A stretch of DNA of 64,000 nt from Arthrobacter sp. Bz4 (GCF_003075455.1 NZ_QDAE01000001.1:1-64000); one strand, 5' to 3'; counted from the first letter of the stretch, positions 1-10,230 are shown. The notes: generated by a model from the letters alone, not told the origin. Numbers and translations are program-made.

Positions 1-1
1 C

Positions 2-1057
2 GTTGTCGAAGAAGCCACAGACATGCCCGACACCGACCCCGCCCTGGCGGCCGCCTATGAAACCAGGCTGATCGCGTTGGCCGGTCAGACCACCGTGACG
101 AAGTTCTGCCGCCAGGCCCACCGGTTACGCGAAAAACTCCACCCCGAACCCATCAGTAGCCGGCACCGGAAAGCTCTCCGGGAACGCGAGGTGGTCCTGA
201 ACCCCGCCCACGACGGGATGGCCTGGCTCGCCGCGTACCTGCCCACCGAACAGGCGGCCGGGATTTTCCACCGGGTCGACACCGCAGCCCGGGCCTTGCA
301 GGGCCCCGACGAGGCCAGGACTCTCACCCAGTTACGCGCCGATGTTCTGGTGGATGTCCTCACCAGTGCCGGACCCACCGGACACAGGCATGAAGCACCC
401 GACCCCGCTGACCCAGCTGCTGCCCCCGGCGCTGCCGCTGGTGCTGACCCCGCTGCTGCCGCTGGTGCTGACCCCGCTGCTGCCGCTGGGACCGACCCCG
501 GATCCCGGACGAACAGCAGCCCCAGTCAGCCGTGGGAGGCCAGCGTGTATTGGGGTGTGCAGGCGAAGGTGTTTGTCACCGTCCCGGTGATGACTCTCCT
601 CGGCGGGGACACCCCGGGTGAGTTGGAAGGTTACGGTCCGATTGATCCCGAGGCCGCCCGGAAACTCGCCGGGCACGCACCATCGTTCACCAGGATCCTC
701 ACCCACCCCTTTACCGGGGCCAGGCTTGGCGCTGATGCGACCACGTACCGGGTCCCGCAGGACCTTAAGGATGCGGTCCGGGTCAGGGACGGGACGTGTC
801 GGCATCCGGGATGTAACCGGTTGGCGGTGTTCTGCGAACTCGACCACACCACACCCTGGTCCCAAGGCGGCAAAACGTCCTATTCAAACCTGGCGGCCCT
901 GTGTAAACGCCACCACATGTTCAAAACCGAAGGCTACTGGCACTACCAACAACCCGACCCCGGGACGATCATCGCGATCTCGCCTGCCGGCGAAACCTAC
1001 CTCACCCGACCCGACCCACCACCAGCCCCACCACCCGACATACCCCCGCCCTTCTAG
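2..1057 (+). CDS. DUF222 / HNH endonuclease domain protein (5' partial)
   Basis: The frame is open to the left edge of the window, so the start lies upstream and the ATG at 23 is probably internal. The N-terminal part resembles the DUF222 (13E12-repeat) region found in many actinobacterial proteins. The C-terminal part is an HNH nuclease domain: CRHPGC, then DHTTPW, then an LCKRHH histidine pair, which fits zinc-stabilised metal-dependent DNA cleavage. Between the two lies an Ala/Pro/Gly/Asp linker made of 8-residue repeats. Members of this family occur in many copies per actinobacterial genome and often vary between strains. Their role is unknown, with mobile-element association often suspected. 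Confidence 0.85.
   Translation, partial: VVEEATDMPDTDPALAAAYETRLIALAGQTTVTKFCRQAHRLREKLHPEPISSRHRKALREREVVLNPAHDGMAWLAAYLPTEQAAGIFHRVDTAARALQGPDEARTLTQLRADVLVDVLTSAGPTGHRHEAPDPADPAAAPGAAAGADPAAAAGADPAAAAGTDPGSRTNSSPSQPWEASVYWGVQAKVFVTVPVMTLLGGDTPGELEGYGPIDPEAARKLAGHAPSFTRILTHPFTGARLGADATTYRVPQDLKDAVRVRDGTCRHPGCNRLAVFCELDHTTPWSQGGKTSYSNLAALCKRHHMFKTEGYWHYQQPDPGTIIAISPAGETYLTRPDPPPAPPPDIPPPF
431..500 (+). repeat. 24-bp tandem repeat inside the HNH gene
   Basis: About three copies of a 24-bp unit start at 431, 455 and 479, the third being degenerate. In frame they encode AAAGADPA-like octapeptides that form the linker between the DUF222 and HNH regions. Because the unit is a multiple of three, copy-number change would keep the reading frame. 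Confidence 0.8.
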
Positions 1058-1156
1058 AAGCACCGCCCTGCTAGGCAGCAATGCCTTTTAGAAGCACCGC
1101 CCTTTTAGAAGCACAGCCCTGCTGGAAGCACCATCTTTCTGGGAGAACCATCTTTC
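1055..1156. repeat. 17-bp tandem repeat, about six degenerate copies
   Basis: Units of about 17 bp begin near 1055, 1072, 1089, 1106, 1123 and 1140. The best copies read TAGAAGCACCGCCCTTT, and the second and last are diverged. The array begins on the stop codon of the HNH gene and fills the space up to the convergent helicase gene. I see no gene in it. Confidence 0.75.
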
Positions 1157-1173
1157 CAGCCAGCACCGCCGGA

Positions 1174-3696
1174 CTAGGGCGCCCCGACGCTGGTCACGGT
1201 GACCACGGCTGTGCCGGCCTCATCGGAGGCAGCCAGGTCGATGACCGCGTTGATACCCCAGTCATGGTTGCCGAACGGGTCCTTGAAGATCTGCCGGACC
1301 TTCCAGCTGCCGGGCACCTTCTCGATGATCAGCAGTGCGGGTCCGCGGGCCTCGGGCCCGTCGTCGATGTCCTCGTAGTCACCGAAGTAGCCGTCGAGGG
1401 CCTCCGTCCAGCGGTCCGCATCCCAACCGGAACCACCATCCAGCGCGCCAAGGGCGACATCATCCTCGTCGGCGAAAAGTTTGACCCGCTGGAACATCTC
1501 GTTGCGGACCATTACGCGGAATGCACGCTCGTTGGAGGTCACCGAGTCGGGTTCCGGCGGCAGTTCGAGAGCGGTCCCGCTGTCGGCGCGGCCTCCGGCG
1601 GCGAGCAGCTCCCATTCCTCCAGGAGGCTCGAATCGACCTGCCGGATCAGTTCGCCGAGCCATTCAATGATGTCGGTCAGATCCTCCCGCAGCGCCTCGG
1701 TAGGAACGGTCTGGCGCAATGCCTTATAGCAGTCGGCGAGATAGCGCAGCAGGATGCCCTCGGACCGGGTGAGCGAATAGTAGGCAATGTACTCGCCGAA
1801 GTTCATGGCCCGCTCATACATATCCCGGACCACCGACTTGGGGGTCAGCTCGAAGTCGCCCAGCCAGGGCGCACCACTGCGGTAGACATCGAAGGCCTGG
1901 AACAGCAGTTCGGCCATCGGCTGCGGGTAGGTGACCTCCTCGAGGAGCGCCATCCGCTGGTCATAGTCGACCCCGTCGGCCTTCATGGCGCCAATCGCCT
2001 CGCCGCGCGCCTTTTTCTCCTGGGCGTTGAGGACCTGGCGGGGCTTTTCGAGGGTCGCTTCGATCACCGAGACGACGTCGAGCGCGTAGGTGGGGCTTTC
2101 GGGGTCCAGCAGTTCCAGGCTGGCCAGCGCGAAGGGGGAGAGCGGCTGGTTGAGGGCGAAGTTGGCCTGCAGGTGGACCTTCAGCCGGATGGTCCGGCCG
2201 TCGGCATCGGGCTCGGGGAGCCGCTCGACAATTCCAGCGGTGACCAGCGACCGGTAAATGCCAATGGCTTTACGGGTCAGCTGCAACTGGGAAGCCCGGG
2301 TCTCATGGTTTTCGTTGAGCAGACGTTGCGCCGCGGAGAACGGATTGCCGGGTCGTTCCAACAGGTTCAGGAGCATCGAGTGGCTGACGGCGAAACTCGA
2401 CGTGAGCGCTTCGGGCGTGCCGGCGGCGAGCCGCTCGTAGGTTGGCTTACCCCACGACACAAACCCGGTGGGTGGTTTCTTCCTGACCACCTGGCGGAGC
2501 TTTTTCTGATCGTCGCCGAACTTCCCGACGGCCTTCGCCATGGCCCTCGTGTTCTCAACCACATGATCAGGTGCCTGCACGACGACGGTCCCCGCCGTGT
2601 CATAACCGGCCCGTCCCGCCCGGCCCGCGATCTGGTGGAACTCGCGGGCGTTGAGCAGCCGGGTGCGGACGCCGTCGTACTTGCTCAGTGCGGTCAGGAG
2701 CACCGTGCGGATGGGGACGTTGATCCCGACGCCGAGGGTGTCGGTGCCGCAGATGACCTTAAGTAGTCCCGCCTGCGCGAGCTGCTCCACCAGCCGACGG
2801 TACTTGGGGAGCATCCCGGCGTGGTGGACGCCGATGCCGTGCCGGACCAGTCGGTTGAGTGTCTTGCCGAACCCGGAGGAGAACCGGAAGGTCGCGATCA
2901 GGTCGGCGATCCTGTCCTTCTCCTCCCGGGAGCAGACGTTCACGCTCATCAGGTTCTGGGCGCGTTCAATCGCTTCGGCCTGGCTGAAGTGCACCACATA
3001 CACCGGCGCCTGCCGGGTACTGAGGAGTTCCTCCAGCGATTCCTGAACGGTGGTCTCCACGTAGTAGAAGTGCAGCGGGATGGGCCGTTCGGCGCTGCTG
3101 ATCGTGGTGCTGGGTCGGCCGGTGCGCTCGGTCAGCTCCTCGTCGAAACGGGTCATGTCGCCGAGGGTCGCCGACATCAGGAGGAACTGGGCTTGGGGGA
3201 GTTCAAGGAGAGGAACCTGCCACGCCCAGCCGCGCTGCGGGTCGGAGTAGAAGTGGAACTCGTCCATGATGACCGTGCCGACGTCGGCCAGCGCACCTTC
3301 ACGAAGCGCGATGTTCGCCAGGATTTCTGCTGTGCAGCAGATGATCGGTGCGTCCTGGTTGACCCCTGAATCACCGGTGATCATCCCGACATTCTCGGCA
3401 CCGAAGGTCTCGCAGAGGGCGAAAAACTTCTCGGACACCAGAGCCTTGATCGGAGCCGTGTAGTAGCTGCGTTTCCCGCGGGCGATCGCATCGAAATGGG
3501 CTGCGACCGCCACCAGCGACTTCCCCGATCCGGTGGGCGTCGCGAGGATCACGTTGTTCCCGGAGACCAGCTCCAGCACAGCTTCGTCCTGCGCCGGATA
3601 CAGGCTCATTCCCTCGCTGGTCGTCCACTCGAGGAAGGCGCCGTAAACGTCGTCGGGCTGATCCGTGCCTGCGGGGAGGTGTTCCTGAATTCTCAT
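1174..3696 (-). CDS. DExH-box ATP-dependent helicase with DUF3516-type C-terminus
   Basis: An 840-residue superfamily 2 helicase. Walker A (TPTGSGKS) is near residues 53-60, the DEFH motif II near 145-148, SATLGD is motif III, and QIAGRAGRAGYD is motif VI. The long C-terminal half matches the arrangement of actinobacterial DUF3516 helicases, related to the Ski2/HelY group. It probably unwinds structured RNA or DNA, but the substrate is unknown. The ATG at 3696 begins MRIQEHLPAG, where family similarity starts. The frame stays open upstream to 4050, but that part is antisense to the methyltransferase gene and does not look like protein. It is divergent from the methyltransferase and convergent with the HNH gene. 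Confidence 0.9.
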   Translation of the reverse strand: MRIQEHLPAGTDQPDDVYGAFLEWTTSEGMSLYPAQDEAVLELVSGNNVILATPTGSGKSLVAVAAHFDAIARGKRSYYTAPIKALVSEKFFALCETFGAENVGMITGDSGVNQDAPIICCTAEILANIALREGALADVGTVIMDEFHFYSDPQRGWAWQVPLLELPQAQFLLMSATLGDMTRFDEELTERTGRPSTTISSAERPIPLHFYYVETTVQESLEELLSTRQAPVYVVHFSQAEAIERAQNLMSVNVCSREEKDRIADLIATFRFSSGFGKTLNRLVRHGIGVHHAGMLPKYRRLVEQLAQAGLLKVICGTDTLGVGINVPIRTVLLTALSKYDGVRTRLLNAREFHQIAGRAGRAGYDTAGTVVVQAPDHVVENTRAMAKAVGKFGDDQKKLRQVVRKKPPTGFVSWGKPTYERLAAGTPEALTSSFAVSHSMLLNLLERPGNPFSAAQRLLNENHETRASQLQLTRKAIGIYRSLVTAGIVERLPEPDADGRTIRLKVHLQANFALNQPLSPFALASLELLDPESPTYALDVVSVIEATLEKPRQVLNAQEKKARGEAIGAMKADGVDYDQRMALLEEVTYPQPMAELLFQAFDVYRSGAPWLGDFELTPKSVVRDMYERAMNFGEYIAYYSLTRSEGILLRYLADCYKALRQTVPTEALREDLTDIIEWLGELIRQVDSSLLEEWELLAAGGRADSGTALELPPEPDSVTSNERAFRVMVRNEMFQRVKLFADEDDVALGALDGGSGWDADRWTEALDGYFGDYEDIDDGPEARGPALLIIEKVPGSWKVRQIFKDPFGNHDWGINAVIDLAASDEAGTAVVTVTSVGAP

Positions 3697-3745
3697 AGGA
3701 CTCCAGCCTATCCGTAGCTGCCTCACCGCCGGATACGCTGGAGCA

Positions 3746-4553
3746 ATGCGATGGGATCCCACCCAGTATTCTCTGTTCTCTGACCACCGGGGCAGGCCGT
3801 TCCTCGATCTGGTCGGTCGGGTCGACCATGCCGATCCGCGGGTGGTCGTCGATCTCGGGTGCGGGCCGGGGGACCTCACCCGGCTGCTGGCCGAACGCTG
3901 GCCCGACGCCGGGGTGCTGGGCATCGACTCATCCGCCGACATGGTGCAGCGCGCCAATGACCAAGCCGACCCGCCGCCGAACCTGCGGTTCGAGACCGGT
4001 GATATCCGAGACTTCTCACCCGCAGACGACGTCGACGTCGTCGTCACCAACGCCGTCCTGCAGTGGGTGCCCGGTCAGGCCGAACTGGTGCAGAAGTGGG
4101 CACGGGTGCTTCGTCCCGGTGCCTGGCTGGCCCTGCAGGTTCCTGGCAACTTCGGATCCCCGGCGCACACCTTGATGCGCGAACTGGCCGGATCGAACGC
4201 CTGGCGGGACCAGCTTGGGGGAGTGCTGAGGCATACCGATGTCGTGTCGGAGCCGGAGGAGTACCTGCGGATGCTCAGCGAGGCGGGCATGACCGCCGAC
4301 GTCTGGGAGACCACCTACCAGCACGTCCTCACGGGACCCGATCCGGTGCTGCAATGGCTGAAGGGCACCGGATTGCGCCCCGGTACTGAATGCGCTGTCC
4401 GACGACGACGCCGCGGCCTTCGTCGAACAGTATGCTGCCCTGCTGCGTGGAGCCTACCCCGAGGAACCTTGGGGGACAGTCTTCGGCTTCCGCCGGATCT
4501 TCGCCGTCGGCGTCAAGACCGGGCGAAGTAGGAGCAAGGACCCCGCGGGATAG
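3746..4553 (+). pseudogene. tam: trans-aconitate 2-methyltransferase, apparent frameshift
   Basis: A class I SAM-dependent methyltransferase that would methylate trans-aconitate, a by-product that inhibits aconitase. The N-terminus (MRWDPTQYSLFSDHR) and the SAM loop DLGCGPGD near residues 36-43 are typical of Tam. The opening frame reads normally to about LKGTGLRP and then turns into arginine-rich nonsense ending at 4531. Moving one frame at the CCCC run (4378-4381) restores a credible Tam C-terminus (VLNALSDDDAAAFVEQY, then WGTVFGFRRIF) ending at the TAG at 4551. The repaired protein would be about 268 residues, the family's usual length. It is either an inactivating indel or a sequencing error in a homopolymer. 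Confidence 0.8.
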
Positions 4554-4652
4554 TTCCCGCCAGCCCTGAGCCGGGGGCCAGCTAACGCACCTGCACACAG
4601 GTGGACGGGAAGGTGGGTTCCGACGGCGGTGAGCCCGCCGGACGGCCGGTTT

Positions 4653-5291
4653 TTACCAGCCGCGGGCGCGCCATTCCTCAAGCTGCGGGCGTTCAGCCCC
4701 GACGGTGGTGCCCTTCCCATGGCCGGGATGCACGAAGGTGTCGTCCGGCAGATAGTCGAAGATCCGCTCGGACACGTCGCTGAGCAACGACTCAAACCGG
4801 GCGGCGTCGCCCTGGGTGTTCCCGATGCCGCCGGGGAACAGCGAATCCCCCGTGAACAGGTGTGCCGGGCCGTGCGGGTCGCGGTACAACAGGGCAACGC
4901 TCCCCGGTGTGTGTCCGCGCAACTTGATGGCTTCGAGGTCGAAGCCCTCGAAAGTGGCAGTATCCCCGTGCTCCAGCCGAACATCCGTGGGCACCGCTAT
5001 GTCGGTGACGTCTTCCGTGCCGGCCGCAGTGCGCGCTCCCGTCTGCCCGACGACGTCAGCCAGCGCCCGAACATGGTCCCAGTGCGAATGGGTGGTGACG
5101 ATCAGCGCCAGCTTCGGCTCAGCCGTGGTGTCTGCGGCGCCCTCGGCAAGGAGCGCCATGATGGCGGGAGCGTCATCGGCGGCGTCAATCAGCACCTGTG
5201 CGCCCGTGGCCTTCGAGGTGAGCAGGTAGACGTTGTTGTCCATCTCGCTGACCGAGATCGAGCGGATGGTCAGATCCTGAAGAGTAAGCAT
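4653..5291 (-). CDS. MBL-fold metallo-hydrolase (glyoxalase II-like)
   Basis: A 212-residue metallo-beta-lactamase-fold hydrolase. The metal-binding motif HSHWDH lies at residues 68-73, followed by RGHTPGS, FTGDSLFPGG and VHPGHG, which supply the remaining ligands. The layout matches small glyoxalase II-like or thioester hydrolases. The physiological substrate cannot be read from the sequence. It is convergent with the tam gene and divergent from the GntR regulator. The ATG at 5291 gives the usual N-terminal beta strand. Confidence 0.87.
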   Translation of the reverse strand: MLTLQDLTIRSISVSEMDNNVYLLTSKATGAQVLIDAADDAPAIMALLAEGAADTTAEPKLALIVTTHSHWDHVRALADVVGQTGARTAAGTEDVTDIAVPTDVRLEHGDTATFEGFDLEAIKLRGHTPGSVALLYRDPHGPAHLFTGDSLFPGGIGNTQGDAARFESLLSDVSERIFDYLPDDTFVHPGHGKGTTVGAERPQLEEWRARGW

Positions 5292-5427
5292 GAACCCAGT
5301 CTAGGCACGCCGGTAAATGGGCAAAACTTTCGGGGCACAGGGGTGCATGGAACAATATGGGCATCAGCGGTCCGCCCGGGAAATGGCCGGACAACAGTGA
5401 CGAGTGACAGAGACCGGAAAGGCCACA

Positions 5428-5823
5428 GTGAATCCAGGCGCAACAGGCAGCTCCGATGTCACCAGTTGGCTCCGCATTGACCAGGCAAGCTCTGTGCCAC
5501 CCTACGAACAACTCCGCGTGCAGATTCTCGACGCCGCGAACAACGGATCGCTTCCCGTCGGGACCCGCCTGCCACCCGTGCGCACCCTCGCCGGCCACCT
5601 CGGAGTAGCAGTCAACACCGTCGCCAGGGCGTATCGGGAACTGGAGCAGGCCAACATTGTGGTCACCCGGTCGCGGGCAGGCACCGTTGTCGCGGCGGCA
5701 GGAGATGAAGCACGGCAACGGGCGGCCGCAGCCGCCGACAAATACGCGGATGTGATCAAGGCCAACGGCCTCACCGAGGACGAGGCCGTTGCCTATCTGC
5801 GGGCCGCTCTGCGCCGTCGGTGA
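5428..5823 (+). CDS. GntR-family regulator, short YtrA-like type
   Basis: About 131 residues. The N-terminal winged helix carries PPYEQLRVQI, then RLPPVRTLAGHLGVAVNTVARAYREL in pieces, the standard GntR DNA-binding segment. Only about 40 residues follow, with no effector domain, as in the YtrA subgroup. I prefer the GTG at 5428 because GGAAAGG lies five bases upstream. A GTG at 5404 would add eight residues but has no good ribosome-binding site. No obvious target operon is attached; uvrA follows but has its own LexA-type site. Confidence 0.82.
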   Translation: MNPGATGSSDVTSWLRIDQASSVPPYEQLRVQILDAANNGSLPVGTRLPPVRTLAGHLGVAVNTVARAYRELEQANIVVTRSRAGTVVAAAGDEARQRAAAAADKYADVIKANGLTEDEAVAYLRAALRRR

Positions 5824-5867
5824 ACATCGGGGGCCAACGCGCCGACGACACGCTGAAAACCAGCCGA

Positions 5868-5883
5868 TCGAATATGTATTCGA
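5868..5883. promoter_or_regulatory. Putative LexA (SOS) box upstream of uvrA
   Basis: TCGAATATGTATTCGA is a 16-bp inverted repeat: TCGAAT, four bases, ATTCGA. It differs from the actinobacterial LexA consensus TCGAAC-N4-GTTCGA by one symmetric base per arm. It ends 25 bases before the uvrA start. A second, weaker half-matching site (TCGAACACGGTTTCAA, 5880-5895) overlaps its right end. SOS control of uvrA is well established in bacteria. Confidence 0.7.
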
Positions 5884-5908
5884 ACACGGTTTCAATTAGA
5901 GTGAACGG

Positions 5909-8809
5909 GTGTCTATTGCAACTTCGCTCGAATCTGAGTTTTCCGATCCCAAAATGTCGCAGGATCTTTCGCGTCTGATCGTCAAGGGAGCACGCGAGCA
6001 CAACCTGCGCAACGTTGACCTCGACCTGCCGCGTGACGCGATGATCGTCTTCACCGGTCTCTCAGGGTCGGGGAAGTCATCCCTCGCGTTCGACACGATC
6101 TTCGCGGAAGGTCAGCGTCGCTACGTCGAGTCCCTGTCGGCCTACGCCAGGCAGTTCCTGGGTCAGGTGGACAAGCCTGACGTGGACTTTATTGAGGGTC
6201 TGTCGCCAGCGGTGTCCATCGATCAGAAGTCGACCAACAAGAACCCCCGGTCAACAGTCGGCACCATCACCGAGATTTACGACTATATGCGCCTCCTCTG
6301 GGCCCGCGTGGGACGCCCCCACTGCCCCACCTGTGGCGAACCGGTCGCCAAGCAGACCCCGCAGCAGATCGTCGACCAGCTGCTTGAACTCGAAGAGGGC
6401 ACCCGATTCCAGATCCTCGCCCCCGTGGTGCGAGGCCGCAAGGGAGAGTTCGTCGACCTGTTCCAGGAGTTGACGGCCAAAGGCTACGCCCGCGCCCGTG
6501 TCGACGGCGACGTCGTCCAGCTGTCCGATCCGCCCAAGCTCGGCAAACAGTACAAACACACCATCGAAGTGATTGTCGACCGGCTGGTGGTCAAGGACGG
6601 CATCAGTCAGCGGCTCACCGACTCGGTGGAGACGGCGCTCAAGCTGGCCGACGGCCGGGTCCTCGCCGATTTCGTTGATCTGCCCGAAAAAGACAGCAAA
6701 CGCGTCAGGGCGTTCTCCGAGCACCTGGCCTGCCCCAACGAGCACCCCCTGGCCATCGATGAGATCGAGCCACGCTCGTTCTCCTTCAACAACCCCTTCG
6801 GCGCGTGCCCCGTCTGCACCGGGATCGGCACCAAGCTTGAGGTTGACGAAGAGCTGGTCGTCCCCAACCCGGACCTGAGTCTGGCGGAAGGCGCCATCGC
6901 CCCCTGGTCGCTGGGCACCGCAACCCTCGAGTACTGGACCCGGCTGCTTGAGGGTCTCTCGAAAGAGCTGAACTTCAAGATGGACGTGCCCTGGCACAAG
7001 TTGCCGGACCGCGCCCGGGAAGCAGCCCTGTACGGCAAGGACCACAAGGTGGTGGTGCAGTACAAGAACAGGTTCGGCCGGGAGCGTAAGTACAGCACCG
7101 GCTTCGAAGGCGCTGTGCAGTACATCCACCGCAAGCATCTCGAAACCGAGTCCGACCATGCACGCGACCGCTACGAGGAGTACATGCGGCAGATCCCGTG
7201 CCCCGCGTGTGGCGGAGCCCGGCTGAACCCGGCCTCACTCTCGGTCCTGATCAACGGTAAATCCATTGCGTCGGTCGCAGCCATGCCAATGCGCGACTGC
7301 AGCGACTTCCTCAACAACCTGGTGCTCACCGGCCGTGAAGCCCAGATTGCCAGCCAGGTCCTCAAGGAAATCCAGGCCCGGCTCCAGTTCCTGCTCGACG
7401 TGGGACTCGAGTACCTGAACCTCGAACGCGCCTCCGGGACCCTGTCCGGCGGAGAGGCACAGCGCATCCGGCTGGCAACCCAGATCGGTTCAGGACTTGT
7501 GGGCGTACTCTACGTTCTCGATGAACCGTCAATCGGGCTGCATCAGCGCGACAACCGGCGGCTGATCGAGACGCTCGCCCGCCTCCGTAACCTCGGCAAT
7601 ACCCTGATCGTCGTCGAGCATGACGAGGACACCATCCAGGAAGCCGACTGGATTGTCGACATCGGCCCCGGCGCCGGCGAGCACGGCGGCGAGGTGGTCC
7701 ACTCCGGTCTGCTTGAAGACCTCCTCACCAATGAGCGTTCCATCACCGGTGACTACCTCTCCGGTCGGCGGAAGATCGAGATCCCGAAGAAGCGCCGCAA
7801 GATCGACAAGTCCCGGCAGCTCAAGGTGGTCGGTGCACGCGAACATAACCTGACGTCCTTTGACATTGCCTTCCCGCTGGGCGTCCTCACCGCGGTCACG
7901 GGTGTCAGCGGGTCAGGGAAGTCCACCCTGGTCAATGAGATCCTCTACAAGGTGCTGGCCAACAAGCTCAACGGCGCCAAGCAGGTTGCCGGCCGGCACA
8001 AGCGGATCGATGGCCTCGAACATCTCGACAAAGTGGTCCACGTCGACCAGAGCCCGATCGGCCGGACACCACGCTCCAACCCTGCCACCTACACCGGTGT
8101 CTTCGACAACATCCGGAAGCTGTTTGCCGAGACCACCGAGGCGAAGGTCCGGGGCTACCTCCCCGGCCGGTTCTCATTCAACGTGAAGGGCGGCCGCTGC
8201 GAAGCCTGCTCCGGCGACGGCACCCTGAAGATTGAAATGAACTTCCTCCCGGACGTATACGTGCCGTGCGAGGTATGTCACGGTCAGCGCTACAACCGGG
8301 AAACGCTCGAAGTCCACTACAAGGGCAAGACCATCGCCGATGTGTTGAACATGCCGATCGAAGAGGGCGCCGAATTCTTCGCTGCGTTCAGCCCGATCGC
8401 GCGCCACCTCAACACGCTCGTCGAAGTGGGTCTTGGCTATGTGCGGCTCGGACAGCCGGCCACCACCTTGTCCGGCGGTGAGGCACAGCGCGTGAAGCTG
8501 GCCAGCGAACTGCAGAAGCGGTCCAACGGTCGCAGTATCTACGTTTTGGACGAGCCGACCACAGGTCTGCACTTTGAAGACATCCGGAAGCTGCTGCTCG
8601 TCCTGCAGGGGCTGGTGGACAAGGGCAACACGGTAATCACCATCGAACACAACCTGGATGTGATCAAGAGCGCCGATTGGGTCATCGACCTCGGGCCCGA
8701 CGGCGGGTCGGGCGGGGGACAGATCATCGCCACCGGAACGCCGGAGCAGGTGGCCAAGTCGACCACCAGCTACACGGGCACGTTCCTCGCCGAGACACTC
8801 GGACGATAG
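5909..8809 (+). CDS. uvrA: Excinuclease ABC subunit A
   Basis: A 966-residue UvrA, the damage-recognising ATPase of nucleotide excision repair. It has two ABC modules: Walker [10 protein letters not shown] near residue 50 and GVSGSGKST near 665, with LSGGEAQR signatures in both halves. Zinc-finger cysteines are present ([16 protein letters not shown] with CEVCHG). The GTG at 5909 gives [11 protein letters not shown]; an ATG at 5954 ([17 protein letters not shown]) is a possible alternative start. UvrA loads UvrB, which is not in this window, and hands over to UvrC, encoded at 10230. A putative LexA box lies just upstream. Confidence 0.97.
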   Translation: MSIATSLESEFSDPKMSQDLSRLIVKGAREHNLRNVDLDLPRDAMIVFTGLSGSGKSSLAFDTIFAEGQRRYVESLSAYARQFLGQVDKPDVDFIEGLSPAVSIDQKSTNKNPRSTVGTITEIYDYMRLLWARVGRPHCPTCGEPVAKQTPQQIVDQLLELEEGTRFQILAPVVRGRKGEFVDLFQELTAKGYARARVDGDVVQLSDPPKLGKQYKHTIEVIVDRLVVKDGISQRLTDSVETALKLADGRVLADFVDLPEKDSKRVRAFSEHLACPNEHPLAIDEIEPRSFSFNNPFGACPVCTGIGTKLEVDEELVVPNPDLSLAEGAIAPWSLGTATLEYWTRLLEGLSKELNFKMDVPWHKLPDRAREAALYGKDHKVVVQYKNRFGRERKYSTGFEGAVQYIHRKHLETESDHARDRYEEYMRQIPCPACGGARLNPASLSVLINGKSIASVAAMPMRDCSDFLNNLVLTGREAQIASQVLKEIQARLQFLLDVGLEYLNLERASGTLSGGEAQRIRLATQIGSGLVGVLYVLDEPSIGLHQRDNRRLIETLARLRNLGNTLIVVEHDEDTIQEADWIVDIGPGAGEHGGEVVHSGLLEDLLTNERSITGDYLSGRRKIEIPKKRRKIDKSRQLKVVGAREHNLTSFDIAFPLGVLTAVTGVSGSGKSTLVNEILYKVLANKLNGAKQVAGRHKRIDGLEHLDKVVHVDQSPIGRTPRSNPATYTGVFDNIRKLFAETTEAKVRGYLPGRFSFNVKGGRCEACSGDGTLKIEMNFLPDVYVPCEVCHGQRYNRETLEVHYKGKTIADVLNMPIEEGAEFFAAFSPIARHLNTLVEVGLGYVRLGQPATTLSGGEAQRVKLASELQKRSNGRSIYVLDEPTTGLHFEDIRKLLLVLQGLVDKGNTVITIEHNLDVIKSADWVIDLGPDGGSGGGQIIATGTPEQVAKSTTSYTGTFLAETLGR

Positions 8810-8882
8810 ACAGCATCCAACATATTCCGTGGGAGGAATGCAGTTTTCTGCTGGGCACCGGCTGTGGGAAACTTGGCCGGTG

Positions 8883-9575
8883 ATGAACTACCGCCTGCTC
8901 GTGCTCTTTGACCTGGATGGAACTCTCGTCGACCCCGCAGGCGCCATCACCGGAGGGATCATCGGGTCCCTGGAAGCCCACGGACTGCCCCGGCCGTCCG
9001 AAGACATGCTGCGGAAGATGGTTGGTCCGCCGCTCGTGACGTCCCTGCGGGAGATCGCCGGGGTAAGCGAGGGCCAACTGGCATCGGTGATCGCGCACTA
9101 CCGGGAGGGCTATCGCACCCGGGGGATGGCCGCCAGCCGGCCCTACCCCGGCGTGGTCGGTGTGGTGGAGACGCTGCGCGCGGCGGGCCATCTGGTCGCC
9201 GTGGCGACCCAGAAGCCGCAGGGCCTCGCCCAGGAGCTCCTTGGCGTCCAACAGCTGGCCGGCCTGTTCCACTCCGTGCATGGGTCTCCCGATGAGGAAC
9301 AGTCACCCGGTCCCGACGGCAAGACTCCAATCATCGCCGCAGCCCTGGCCCGGCATGAGGGCAGGTACGACGGCGCCATCATGATCGGCGACCGGTCCCA
9401 CGACATCTCCGGAGCGGTGGCCAATGGGTTGGACTGTATTCCGGTGACCTGGGGGTTCGGGTCAGTCGAGGAGTTCAGCGTGGTGGGCGCCACCACGCCA
9501 GCCACCACCGCCGACGCGCTGCTGGAACTGATCCTGAGAAGGGTGCCGCAGGGGGTGGGTCATGGGAATTTATGA
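8883..9575 (+). CDS. HAD-superfamily phosphatase (phosphoglycolate phosphatase-like)
   Basis: About 230 residues. The HAD nucleophile motif DLDGTL is at residues 10-15, followed by a cap domain, and the C-terminal MIGDRSHDISGA supplies the acidic metal ligands. It resembles Gph/PpaX-type phosphatases. The substrate is uncertain. The ATG at 8883 puts motif I at the usual distance from the N-terminus; in-frame GTG/ATG codons at 8829 and 8838 would add a leader that does not look family-like. The 3' end overlaps the acyltransferase start by 14 bases, suggesting translational coupling. Confidence 0.85.
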   Translation: MNYRLLVLFDLDGTLVDPAGAITGGIIGSLEAHGLPRPSEDMLRKMVGPPLVTSLREIAGVSEGQLASVIAHYREGYRTRGMAASRPYPGVVGVVETLRAAGHLVAVATQKPQGLAQELLGVQQLAGLFHSVHGSPDEEQSPGPDGKTPIIAAALARHEGRYDGAIMIGDRSHDISGAVANGLDCIPVTWGFGSVEEFSVVGATTPATTADALLELILRRVPQGVGHGNL

Positions 9576-10230
9576 CCTCACCCGGAGCAGCACCCGCGGA
9601 CTGATCGCCGGGCTCTGCCGGCCAACCGTCGAGGGCCTGGACCAGGTGCCTGCCGCTGGGCCACTGATTGTCGCGGCCAACCACCTGTCCTTCCTGGACA
9701 GCGTGCTGATCCAGGCACTCATGCCCCGCCCGGTCGCCTTCTTCGCCAAGGCCGAGTACTTCACTGGCCGCGGGATCAAGGGCAAAGCCATGCGGTCCTT
9801 CTTCGAAGGAGTCGGCTCCATCCCGGTAGAGCGTGGGCAGCAAGCCGCGAGTGTCCAGGCGCTGAAAACCCTCCACGAACTACTGGAAGGCGGCAACGGG
9901 ATCGGCATCTACCCGGAGGGAACCCGGTCCCGGGACGGGCTGCTTTACCGTGGGCGCACCGGTGTCGGCTGGCTTGCGCTCACCACCGGCGCGCCGGTGC
10001 TACCCGTCGGGTTGATCGGCACCGAGAATCTGCAGCCAGCAGGCCAGAAACGCATCAAACCCCAACACTTCACCATGAAGATCGGCACGCCCCTGTACTT
10101 CGAGAAAACCGGACCGGGACACTCACTGCCCGCACGCCGACAGGTCACCGACACCATCATGGACTCGATCGCGGCGCTCAGCGGTCAGCAGCGCTCCACC
10201 AGCTACAACCAGAGTCCGGTGCTTGAATAA
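9562..10230 (+). CDS. plsC: 1-acyl-sn-glycerol-3-phosphate acyltransferase
   Basis: A 222-residue PlsC-family acyltransferase that makes phosphatidic acid for membrane lipids. The catalytic NHLSFLD (NHx4D) lies at residues 40-46 and the glycerol-phosphate-binding PEGTRSRDG near 118-126. It probably associates with the inner face of the membrane. It overlaps the HAD gene upstream and meets uvrC in a TAATG overlap, so the three genes are probably co-transcribed. Confidence 0.88.
   Translation: MGIYDLTRSSTRGLIAGLCRPTVEGLDQVPAAGPLIVAANHLSFLDSVLIQALMPRPVAFFAKAEYFTGRGIKGKAMRSFFEGVGSIPVERGQQAASVQALKTLHELLEGGNGIGIYPEGTRSRDGLLYRGRTGVGWLALTTGAPVLPVGLIGTENLQPAGQKRIKPQHFTMKIGTPLYFEKTGPGHSLPARRQVTDTIMDSIAALSGQQRSTSYNQSPVLE

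Noticed and set aside
1081-2766. 561-codon open frame on the plus strand
   Set aside because: It is antisense to the helicase gene, has no family-like motifs, and its codon bias follows from the opposite strand.
6251-7159. 302-codon minus-strand frame
   Set aside because: Antisense to uvrA, whose protein is complete and well matched.
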